Notes under the pieces: model-generated | The model's input: the letters and a program-made list of their open reading frames with translations, nothing else | Told to the model about the DNA's origin: nothing | Database searches by the model: none | Shown here: positions 42,729-49,068 of the stretch, one piece after another | How the letters are laid out: every line of letters starts with the position of its first letter | Numbering within the stretch: the first letter of the stretch is position 1 | Position numbers and translations under genes: made by a program | From: an uncultured Alistipes sp. | GTDB lineage: Bacteria; Bacteroidota; Bacteroidia; Bacteroidales; Rikenellaceae | Assembly: GCA_937911745.1 (NCBI GenBank) | Contig: CALDPX010000056.1 | Location: forward strand, 1-64,000 | DNA: 64,000 nucleotides | Direction: 5' to 3'

Positions 42729-43091
42729 GAACGCGAAGTAGACCGCAAGCAATATCAGCACAAAAGATACTATATAGTTCCAGCGGAAGGTCTCGGTCTT
42801 GAAGAGTGCCAGAGCCAGCACCGTAAAGACAACAAGCGATATACACTCCTGAATGATTTTCAGCTGAAAGAGCGAGAAAGGACCGCCACCGCCCACAAAG
42901 CCTATCCTATTGGCGGGAATTGTCAGGCAGTACTCAAAAAAGGCAATACCCCAACTAAGCAATATGATGATAAATAGAGGGAAAGGGTCTTTGCCTCCGT
43001 TCATATCCCTCAGTTTCAGGTTGCCATACCACGCAAATGTCATAAAGACATTCGACAGCACCAGCATACCTATCGTAACCAAGCCTTTCAT
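42720..43091 (-). CDS. DMT-type DUF486 membrane protein
   Basis: The 123-residue protein has four helices and the DUF486 sequence: LSNVFMTFAWYGNLK, LSWGIAFFEYCLTIPANRIGF, FSLFQLKIIQECISLVVF and VSFVLILLAVYFAFKK. DUF486 belongs to the drug/metabolite transporter superfamily and is probably a small exporter; substrates are unknown. It is the last gene of the ppi-rarA-DUF486 run, 6 bp after rarA. Confidence 0.9.
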   Translation of the reverse strand: MKGLVTIGMLVLSNVFMTFAWYGNLKLRDMNGGKDPFPLFIIILLSWGIAFFEYCLTIPANRIGFVGGGGPFSLFQLKIIQECISLVVFTVLALALFKTETFRWNYIVSFVLILLAVYFAFKK

Positions 43092-43097
43092 AAGCTA

Positions 43098-44366
43098 TTA
43101 TTGTTTCTTCTGTTTGAGTATCTCTTTCCAAGCCATAGCGTCTGTTTCGCGCTTGTGTTGCGGGGCGTAGAACTTCTTGTTCTCCAATCCTGCGGGCATA
43201 AACTCCTGCTCCACCCAATTACCCTCGTAGTCGTGGGCATACTTATAGCCCTTGCCATAGCCCAGATTATCCATAAGTTTCGTTGGCGCATTGCGCAAGT
43301 GGAGGGGTACGGGGCGGTTGGTAGTATCTTTGCTCACAAACGCCATTGCCTCATTCACAGCCAAGTATGCCGAGTTGCTCTTGGGGCTTGTGGCAAGGTA
43401 GATGGTAGCCTCAGCAAGCGGGATACGCGCCTCGGGCATACCGAGTTTGTGCACCGCATCGAAGCAGGCATTAGCCAGCAGCAGTGCATTGGGATTTGCC
43501 AAGCCCACATCCTCCGAGGCGGAGATTACGAGCCTGCGGGCAATAAATTTCACATCCTCACCACCCGCCAACATTCTCGACAGGTAGTAGATTGCCGCAT
43601 CGGGGTCGCTGCCTCGGATGCTCTTGATGAATGCCGAGATGATATCGTAGTGTTGCTCGCCACCCTTGTCGTAGAGCGCAATGTTCTGTTGTAGGCAGTC
43701 GGTAACCCTCTGGTCGTTGATGACAATCTCGCCCTCGCTGGCACCCGCCATAATATCCAGAATGTTGAGCAGTTTCCTCGCATCGCCACCCGAGAACTCA
43801 AAGAGGGCGTGGGTCTGCTCCACCCTCACACCTCGCTCTACGAGTGTCTTATCTTTTGTGATGGCTCTCTCCAAGAGCGTCTGCAACTCGCTTTCGTCCA
43901 TAGCCTTCAAAACATAGACCTGACATCGCGAGAGCAAGGGTGTGATGACCTCAAAAGAGGGGTTTTCGGTGGTGGCACCAATCAGTGTGAAGGTGCCCTG
44001 CTCGACAGCACCCAACAGGGAGTCCTGCTGAGCCTTATTGAAGCGGTGAATCTCGTCTATGAAGAGAATAGGCGCACCACTATTGAAGAAACGGCTCTTA
44101 CGGGCAGCCTCAATAACCTCCCTCACCTCCTTCACACCGCTCGCAATAGCCGAGAGCGTGAACATCTGTCTGCCCAGAGCGAGTGCAACAAGTTTGGCGA
44201 GAGTGGTCTTGCCCACCCCCGGAGGTCCCCAGAGGATAAAAGAAGGGATGTTGCCACTCTCCACAAAACGGCGTATGACGCCATCCTCACCGACCAGATG
44301 CTTCTGACCGATGTACTCATCGAGCGACTGTGGGCGCAGGCGTTCTGCAAGAGGTGCTTGACTCAT
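43098..44366 (-). CDS. rarA: Replication-associated recombination ATPase RarA
   Basis: RarA (MgsA) is an AAA+ protein acting at stalled replication forks. The 422-residue sequence has MSQAPLAERLRPQSLDEYIGQ, Walker A WGPPGVGKTTLAKL, Walker B LFIDEIHRFNKAQQD, GATTENPSFEVI and the C-terminal MgsA domain (SAFIKSIRGSDPDAAIYYLSRMLAGGED, IYLATSPKSNSAYLAV). It starts 9 bp after the upstream peptidyl-prolyl isomerase gene. Confidence 0.95.
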   Translation of the reverse strand: MSQAPLAERLRPQSLDEYIGQKHLVGEDGVIRRFVESGNIPSFILWGPPGVGKTTLAKLVALALGRQMFTLSAIASGVKEVREVIEAARKSRFFNSGAPILFIDEIHRFNKAQQDSLLGAVEQGTFTLIGATTENPSFEVITPLLSRCQVYVLKAMDESELQTLLERAITKDKTLVERGVRVEQTHALFEFSGGDARKLLNILDIMAGASEGEIVINDQRVTDCLQQNIALYDKGGEQHYDIISAFIKSIRGSDPDAAIYYLSRMLAGGEDVKFIARRLVISASEDVGLANPNALLLANACFDAVHKLGMPEARIPLAEATIYLATSPKSNSAYLAVNEAMAFVSKDTTNRPVPLHLRNAPTKLMDNLGYGKGYKYAHDYEGNWVEQEFMPAGLENKKFYAPQHKRETDAMAWKEILKQKKQ

Positions 44367-44375
44367 AGTGCGGGG

Positions 44376-44813
44376 TTACTCTTCGACAATAGTGATGGAG
44401 AGAATAAGGTCGCCGGGGCGGATGTCGTCAATAACGTCCAAGCCCTCCACAACCCTGCCGAAGCAGGTGTGCACGCCATCGAGGTGTTGGGTATTCTGGC
44501 GGTTGTGGCAGATGAAGAACTGCGAGCCTCCCGTATCCTTGCCCCTATGAGCCATCGAGAGTACACCTCGGTCGTGGTACTGACGGGGAGCCGAGGTCTC
44601 GCACTTGATGGTGTAGCCGGGACCACCCGCACCATTACCGATGGGGCAGCCACCCTGAATCACAAAGTCGGGAATAACCCTGTGAAAGGTCAAGCCATCG
44701 TAGAACCTCGATGTGGCAAGTTTAATAAAGTTATTTACGGCGATAGGAGTCTCGTTCTCGTAGAGTTCCACCTTCATTTCGCCCTTCTCAGTGAGGATAA
44801 TTGCGTATTTCAT
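44376..44813 (-). CDS. Cyclophilin-type peptidyl-prolyl cis-trans isomerase
   Basis: The 145-residue cytoplasmic cyclophilin has [28 protein letters not shown] with the catalytic Arg/Phe, then [46 protein letters not shown]. No signal peptide is present. A copy of its first 11 codons, followed by a stop, lies 178 bp upstream (see the duplication at 44780-44999), so its leader has been rearranged. Confidence 0.95.
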   Translation of the reverse strand: MKYAIILTEKGEMKVELYENETPIAVNNFIKLATSRFYDGLTFHRVIPDFVIQGGCPIGNGAGGPGYTIKCETSAPRQYHDRGVLSMAHRGKDTGGSQFFICHNRQNTQHLDGVHTCFGRVVEGLDVIDDIRPGDLILSITIVEE

Positions 44814-44999
44814 TGTCGTATGTTTTGTGTTTCATTACTCGCTATGCGGAGCGCGGGGCGAAATGAAGAGGAAAACTCCATTTTCTCTTCGGCATCTTAC
44901 CCCCTCCCCAAACCCCTCCCCTCGGGGGAGTGGCTTAGTCATCCTACGGATGAAAAACGCCCTTCTCAATGAGGATAATTGCGTATTTCATTGTCGCAT
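44780..44999 (-). repeat. Direct duplication of the cyclophilin gene start
   Basis: Segments 44780-44821 and 44958-44999 are 42 bp each with two differences. The upstream copy encodes MKYAIILIEKG then VFHP and a stop on the minus strand. The likely promoter (TACTTTTG on the minus strand, 45015-45022) is upstream of that remnant, so the native mRNA now carries a 15-codon upstream ORF and about 140 bp of inserted sequence. The gap 44814-45091 contains nothing else I can identify. Confidence 0.8.
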
Positions 45000-45053
45000 A
45001 TTTTTATCTCCTCACAAAAGTAGCAATAATTTTCTTATCTCGACAAAAAAAAC

Positions 45054-45061
45054 TACATTTG
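45054..45061 (+). promoter_or_regulatory. -7 element of menA
   Basis: TACATTTG lies 30 bp upstream of the menA ATG. Confidence 0.5.
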
Positions 45062-45091
45062 TCAAAACAAACCAACAAACACAAAATAAGT

Positions 45092-45991
45092 ATGGCAAAA
45101 CACACTCTCCGCGAGTGGTATCTCGCAACACGTCCTTGGTCGTTCACAGTTTCGGCTATGCCCGTAGTGGTTACTACGGCTTTCCTGTGGTGGTATTCGC
45201 AGCAATGTGGCACCCTCAGCGTTAATTGGTGGGCAGCACTGCTTGCACTCGTAGGCATTGTGGCATTCCACGCCGCAGGCAACCTACTGAGTGACTACAA
45301 CGACCATCGTACAGGCGTAGACGAGGGCGTGGATATGTTGCCCCTTGTGAATGGTTCCTTCCAGCCCCGCGAGTTCATCCGCTTTGGCGTCACAATGTTG
45401 CTCATAGGCATTGCCATAGGCTTCACGCTCATTGCAATGACGGGGCTCGACATCCTTTGGGTAGGTTTTGCGGGTGCGCTGCTCACCGTAGGCTATTCGT
45501 GGCTGAAATATCGCGCCTTGGGAGATTTGGATATCCTTTTGACCTTTGGCGTATTGCCCGTTATAGGCACTTCGATAGTAGTCGTTGGCGAGGTGTGTCT
45601 ACCCGCATTGGCGTTGGCACTCCCCGTTGGACTTATCACTGTGGGCGTTCTGCACGTCAATAACACTCGCGATGCCCAGACCGACAAAAACGCAGGCATC
45701 CGCACCTTCGCAATGCTCATCGGAGGCAAGTGGGCTGTAAGAGTCTATCAATTGGAACTCCTTTTGCCCTTCGTGTTGGTCGCTTTGATGGTTGCCTTGG
45801 GTGTAATGCCGGCATTCTCACTCCTATGTTTTGTGGTCTTTCCGAGGGCATACAAGATGTGCCGCCGTATGAGTCTGCTCCTCACAGATGGCGCAGGCGC
45901 TATTGCCGATATGGACGTGGCAACATCACAGCAGCAACTCTTTTTCAGCCTGCTCCTCTCGCTCGGTCTTGTGATTGCAACAATCCTCTAA
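45092..45991 (+). CDS. menA: 1,4-dihydroxy-2-naphthoate polyprenyltransferase
   Basis: MenA prenylates dihydroxynaphthoate on the way to menaquinone, at the inner membrane. I chose ATG 45092 (MAKHTLREWYLATRPWSFT); the frame runs upstream through a poor-coding leader. The 299-residue UbiA-type protein has the first Asp motif NLLSDYNDHRTGVDEG, the second NNTRDAQTDKNAG, and eight or nine helices. It starts a three-gene run with the CPBP protease and pnuC. Confidence 0.93.
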   Translation: MAKHTLREWYLATRPWSFTVSAMPVVVTTAFLWWYSQQCGTLSVNWWAALLALVGIVAFHAAGNLLSDYNDHRTGVDEGVDMLPLVNGSFQPREFIRFGVTMLLIGIAIGFTLIAMTGLDILWVGFAGALLTVGYSWLKYRALGDLDILLTFGVLPVIGTSIVVVGEVCLPALALALPVGLITVGVLHVNNTRDAQTDKNAGIRTFAMLIGGKWAVRVYQLELLLPFVLVALMVALGVMPAFSLLCFVVFPRAYKMCRRMSLLLTDGAGAIADMDVATSQQQLFFSLLLSLGLVIATIL

Positions 45992-45995
45992 GTGT

Positions 45996-46649
45996 ATGCC
46001 ACTCGTCAAAGTGTTGAAAAATAAGGCATTGCGCAGAACACTCATACCCGTTGGAGTGGCACTGCTCCTATGGTTTGTGATGTTCAGCCCGTGGACATCG
46101 CCACACCTCAACTTCTGGCTCACTATGGCTCTCTCGGGGGTTATCCTCTCCTCTCTGAGCCTCACACTGAGCCCCGAGTTGCGAACCTCACTCAAAGAGA
46201 ATTTCCGCCCCTACGACCTGCTGTTGGGCGTTGCTTTGGGTGCTCTCTTGTGGGGCATCTTTTGGGTTGGCGACAAGGTAGCAGTGTGGATGTTCCCCTT
46301 TGCCGATGGTGAGATAGGCTCCATATACTCTATGCGTGACGGCACCTCGCCACTGCTTATCGGGGCACTATTGCTCTTTGTGGTAGGACCTGCCGAGGAG
46401 ATTTTTTGGCGCGGCTTTGTGCAGGAAAACCTCTCCAACATCGGCACGCCGACACTTGCATTCATTGTCACGACAGCAATCTACGCCCTCTGCCACATTT
46501 GGGGACTCAACTTTATGCTTATCGTTGCCGCTGCCGTAGCGGGCGGTGTATGGGGACTGCTTTATAGGCTCTTTCCAGAGCGCATCTGGGCACTCATCAT
46601 CTCGCACGCCGTATGGGATGCGGCAGTCTTTATCATTTTCCCCATCTAA
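45996..46649 (+). CDS. CPBP-family intramembrane metalloprotease
   Basis: I chose ATG 45996; the frame begins 7 codons earlier at a TTG inside menA. The 217-residue membrane protein has the Abi/CPBP motifs: GPAEEIFWRGFVQ (motif 1 EExxxR), YALCHIWGLN (motif 2 with His) and IISHAVWDAAVF (motif 3 HxxxD). These are glutamate/histidine intramembrane proteases related to Rce1. The substrate is unknown. It starts 4 bp after menA. Confidence 0.9.
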   Translation: MPLVKVLKNKALRRTLIPVGVALLLWFVMFSPWTSPHLNFWLTMALSGVILSSLSLTLSPELRTSLKENFRPYDLLLGVALGALLWGIFWVGDKVAVWMFPFADGEIGSIYSMRDGTSPLLIGALLLFVVGPAEEIFWRGFVQENLSNIGTPTLAFIVTTAIYALCHIWGLNFMLIVAAAVAGGVWGLLYRLFPERIWALIISHAVWDAAVFIIFPI

Positions 46650-46655
46650 TGCGGT

Positions 46656-47351
46656 ATGACACACTTGGGTATTAAACACTCTTTCGGGAGGCTCAGCCGC
46701 TTTGAATGGGGGCTGTGGCTGACCTCAATGGTGGTAGTTGTAGCGTCGTTTCTGCTTGCGCCAGAGGAGGACTGGTTCAATCTTGCCACTTCGCTTGTGG
46801 GCGTTACGGCACTGATTTTTCTCGCTAAGGGAATGCTGTTGGGACAGATTTTGTCGATAGTATTCTCGGTGTTCTACGGCATCGTGGCTTATCTTTTTGA
46901 GTATTGGGGCGAGGTTATCACCTATTGCCTTATGACGCTGCCAATGTCGGTTGTGTCGCTCATAGAGTGGGCACGACATCCCTACGAGGATGGTGCAGAG
47001 GTGGCTGTGGCACGAGTTAGAGTAAGTCAAGTGGTCGTTATGGCTCTTTTGGCGGTGGCGGTCACAACTCTCTTCTACTTTATCCTCGCGGCTCTCTCCA
47101 CACCCAACCTCATCATCAGCACCATTTCGGTTACGACAAGTTTTGTGGCTGTCTACCTCACCGCTCTGCGCAGTCCCTACTATGCGCTGGGTTATGCGGC
47201 AAATGACGTGGTGCTTATTGTGTTGTGGATATTGGCAACCATCCAGGAGCCTGCCTACGCGCCTATGATTGCCTGCTTTGTGATGTTCCTTGTCAACGAC
47301 CTCTATGGATTTGTAAATTGGCGTCGTATGAGCCTTAGGCAGGGTAAATAG
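46656..47351 (+). CDS. pnuC: Nicotinamide riboside transporter PnuC
   Basis: PnuC imports nicotinamide riboside for NAD synthesis by facilitated diffusion. The 231-residue protein has seven hydrophobic helices with LFEYWGEVITYCLMTLPMSVVSLIEW, ALRSPYYALGYAANDVVLIVLWI and FLVNDLYGFVNWRRM, matching the family's W/N-rich signature. It starts 6 bp after the CPBP gene. Usual kinase partners are absent here. Confidence 0.92.
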   Translation: MTHLGIKHSFGRLSRFEWGLWLTSMVVVVASFLLAPEEDWFNLATSLVGVTALIFLAKGMLLGQILSIVFSVFYGIVAYLFEYWGEVITYCLMTLPMSVVSLIEWARHPYEDGAEVAVARVRVSQVVVMALLAVAVTTLFYFILAALSTPNLIISTISVTTSFVAVYLTALRSPYYALGYAANDVVLIVLWILATIQEPAYAPMIACFVMFLVNDLYGFVNWRRMSLRQGK

Positions 47352-47386
47352 TTTATATGGGGCTTATACCTATATATACAAAAAGA

Positions 47387-47413
47387 GAGTGCCTCCCGCA
47401 TTGGGAGGCACTC
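47387..47413. terminator. Bidirectional terminator after pnuC
   Basis: A perfect 11-bp GC-rich stem (GAGTGCCTCCC/GGGAGGCACTC) has an A-run before it and CTTTGTTTT after it, between convergent genes. Confidence 0.88.
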
Positions 47414-47438
47414 CTTTGTTTTACCTGTCGGCTCTTGC

Positions 47439-47978
47439 TTAGAACTTGTAGGCAATCGAAACCTGAGCGCGAACGGTGGGAACGAATTGGTTGAACTTCT
47501 TGTTACCATTCGAACGACCAAGACCGCCACCAACACCTACGTTGGTATCGATACCCCAGTGAGTGTTGAGTTTGAAATAGTATCCATAACTTACACCCAA
47601 AGCAGCTACCTGAGCATTCTCGTGCATATCGCTAACAAAGGGGAAGTTGCCACCACGACCATAGCGAGCCAACTGACCGAAAGCACCGAAGTGGTGACCG
47701 TTGAATGCTTTGCAGAGGTAGTAACGACCCTCAACAACACCACTCCAACCATTCAGATAAAGACCCTCACCTTTGCCGCCTACATTTTTCCAAGGCGAGA
47801 AGAGAGTTACCATACCCGAAAGATCTACTGTCCACTGGGGAGCCACCGAAAACTCTGCGCCAACATTAAGACTACCAATACCCAATGCGAGAGTATTCGA
47901 TTTCAGAGCACAAACCTGTGCGTTCGACACGGTTGCTGCTGCTACGAGCGAAAGAACCAAAAGTGCAATTTTTTTCAT
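47439..47978 (-). CDS. DUF3575 outer-membrane-like protein
   Basis: The 179-residue product has a signal peptide ending SNAQ, then ALKSNTLALGIGSLNVGAEF, the DUF3575 opening, and paired beta strands (GVVEGRYYLCKAFNGHHFGAFGQ, ALGVSYGYYFKLNTHWGIDTNVGVG) ending in YKF. It is predicted to be a small beta barrel; members are often near fimbrial genes, but none is here. A -7 box (minus TACCTTTG, 48046-48053) is 68 bp upstream. Confidence 0.9.
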   Translation of the reverse strand: MKKIALLVLSLVAAATVSNAQVCALKSNTLALGIGSLNVGAEFSVAPQWTVDLSGMVTLFSPWKNVGGKGEGLYLNGWSGVVEGRYYLCKAFNGHHFGAFGQLARYGRGGNFPFVSDMHENAQVAALGVSYGYYFKLNTHWGIDTNVGVGGGLGRSNGNKKFNQFVPTVRAQVSIAYKF

Positions 47979-48045
47979 CTCTTAAAAGTGTTATTTATTG
48001 TTAATTCTTAAATTCGTTAAACCAATATGGTTCGCATAATCGAAA

Positions 48046-48053
48046 CAAAGGTA
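48046..48053 (-). promoter_or_regulatory. -7 element of the DUF3575 gene
   Basis: The minus strand reads TACCTTTG. The rest of 47979-48283 is AT-rich and otherwise featureless apart from the tRNA promoter. Confidence 0.5.
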
Positions 48054-48230
48054 ATACTTTTTTCAATATCTTATACAAAATCCGAAAAAAAATCTCCACA
48101 TAATTCGAGATTACGCTCTTTTTGGAAGATGAAATTCAATTCTAACCCGCCATCGTTGAACAAAAAACGTGCAATGCGCTTTATGGTCCGACAAAAAAGC
48201 GCCTAAAATGAAAGATTTTTTGCCAAAAGG

Positions 48231-48261
48231 TTTGCAGAAACCCAAAAACTGCTTATCTTTG
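48231..48261 (+). promoter_or_regulatory. Promoter of tRNA-Ser
   Basis: TTTG (48231-48234) and TATCTTTG (48254-48261) are 19 bp apart, an exact Bacteroidota arrangement, 22 bp before the tRNA. Confidence 0.75.
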
Positions 48262-48283
48262 CGCTGCTTAATCAGTCAAGCAC

Positions 48284-48373
48284 GGAGAGATGGGTGAGTG
48301 GCTGAAACCAACAGTTTGCTAAACTGTCGTACGGGTAACCGTACCGGGGGTTCGAATCCCCCTTTCTCCGCCA
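48284..48373 (+). tRNA. tRNA-Ser (GCU)
   Basis: Acceptor GGAGAGA pairs with TTTCTCC (one G-T). The anticodon arm is ACAGT-TTGCTAA-ACTGT with anticodon GCT at 48318-48320. A long variable arm (GTACGGGTAACCGTAC) identifies a class II tRNA, and the T arm is GGGGG-TTCGAAT-CCCCC. The discriminator is G at 48370 and CCA is encoded at 48371-48373. It reads AGC/AGU codons. Confidence 0.97.
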
Positions 48374-48375
48374 CG

Positions 48376-48509
48376 AAGAAAATTTTTCGATAGACAACTG
48401 CCGATTGGCAGTTGTCTTTTTTTTGTTTCTATTCGCATTGGGAGGTAACTCACATAAGGCAAATAGAAACAAAAAAGATAACCACACAGTGGTATCGAAA
48501 AATTTTCTT
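48376..48509. repeat. Nested palindrome (four-way-junction shape) after tRNA-Ser
   Basis: The outer arms AAGAAAATTTTTCGATA (48376-48392) and its perfect complement (48493-48509) enclose three hairpins: an 11-bp stem AGACAACTGCC (48392-48417), a 15-bp stem TTTTTTGTTTCTATT (48419-48433 with 48462-48476) and a short CCAC/GTGG stem (48482-48492). The first hairpin plus eight T residues also makes the tRNA terminator. No ORF is present. Confidence 0.8.
48392..48424 (+). terminator. Terminator of tRNA-Ser
   Basis: AGACAACTGCC-GATT-GGCAGTTGTCT is an 11-bp perfect stem followed by eight T residues. Confidence 0.92.
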
Positions 48510-48643
48510 TGAGCATTAAGGAGTCGGGAGATCACTGAGCGTAGCGAAGTAATCCCCCATTCTCCGCGAAATGGCAAAAATAGCCTCAGACCTCTGCAAA
48601 AGCAGAGTTTTTTTTATATCCGAGAACAAAGGGGGTGTATTTC

Positions 48644-48755
48644 AGGGATTACAAGGATTACAGGGGTTACAGGGGTTACAATTACAGGGGTTACAAGGGT
48701 TGCAAGGAGTATTCCCTGTCATCCTTGTTACCCCTGTTACCCCTGAAACCCTTGC
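48644..48755. repeat. Nine-base tandem array (AGGGGTTAC)n with an inverted partner
   Basis: About seven 9-bp units of AGGGGTTAC type (48644-48712) are followed by units of GTTACCCCT type (48715-48755), so the two halves can pair. It is the same 9-bp periodicity as the middle module of the composite repeats but with another unit. Confidence 0.7.
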
Positions 48756-48765
48756 ATACGAGAAA

Positions 48766-49068
48766 GCGGGCTCCGTAGTTTACTTGACGTAAATAAGGAG
48801 TCCGCTCTCTGAATTTTGGTGCAAAAAGCACCAGCGAGATGTACTCGCAGCGAGTGCGATTTGTAGAGCGAGTAGTAGGCGCACAAGAAAACCACCACCT
48901 TTGTAGGTGTCAGAGTGCGCTTTTGTGTAAATGGTTCTACCCAAACGAGTGCATATCACTGAGGGATTTTTGCAACAAAAGAAGGAGCGGGCTCCGCAGT
49001 TTACTTGACGTAAATGAGGAGTCCGCTCTCTGAATTTTGGTGCAAAAAGCACCAGCGAGATGTGCTCG
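48766..49068. repeat. Two 82-bp direct repeats with GTTTAC-apex hairpins
   Basis: Copies at 48766-48847 and 48987-49068 differ at only a few positions, 221 bp apart. Each starts with a hairpin GCGGGCTCCG...GTTTACTTGACGTAAAT...GGAGTCCGC and ends with TGGTGC-AAAAA-GCACCA. The second copy ends at the base before the ppdK stop codon, so it is the ppdK 3' untranslated region. The rest of 48510-49068 has no gene I can support. Confidence 0.8.

Noticed and set aside
48551..48568. A second tRNA or an exact attachment site
   Set aside because: Only the last ~17 bases resemble the tRNA, with mismatches, and no integrase gene is near; I kept it only as a remark.
48644..48755. Repeated 9-bp units as a possible CRISPR array
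   Set aside because: Repeats are 9 bp with no spacers of 25-45 bp and no cas genes are nearby.
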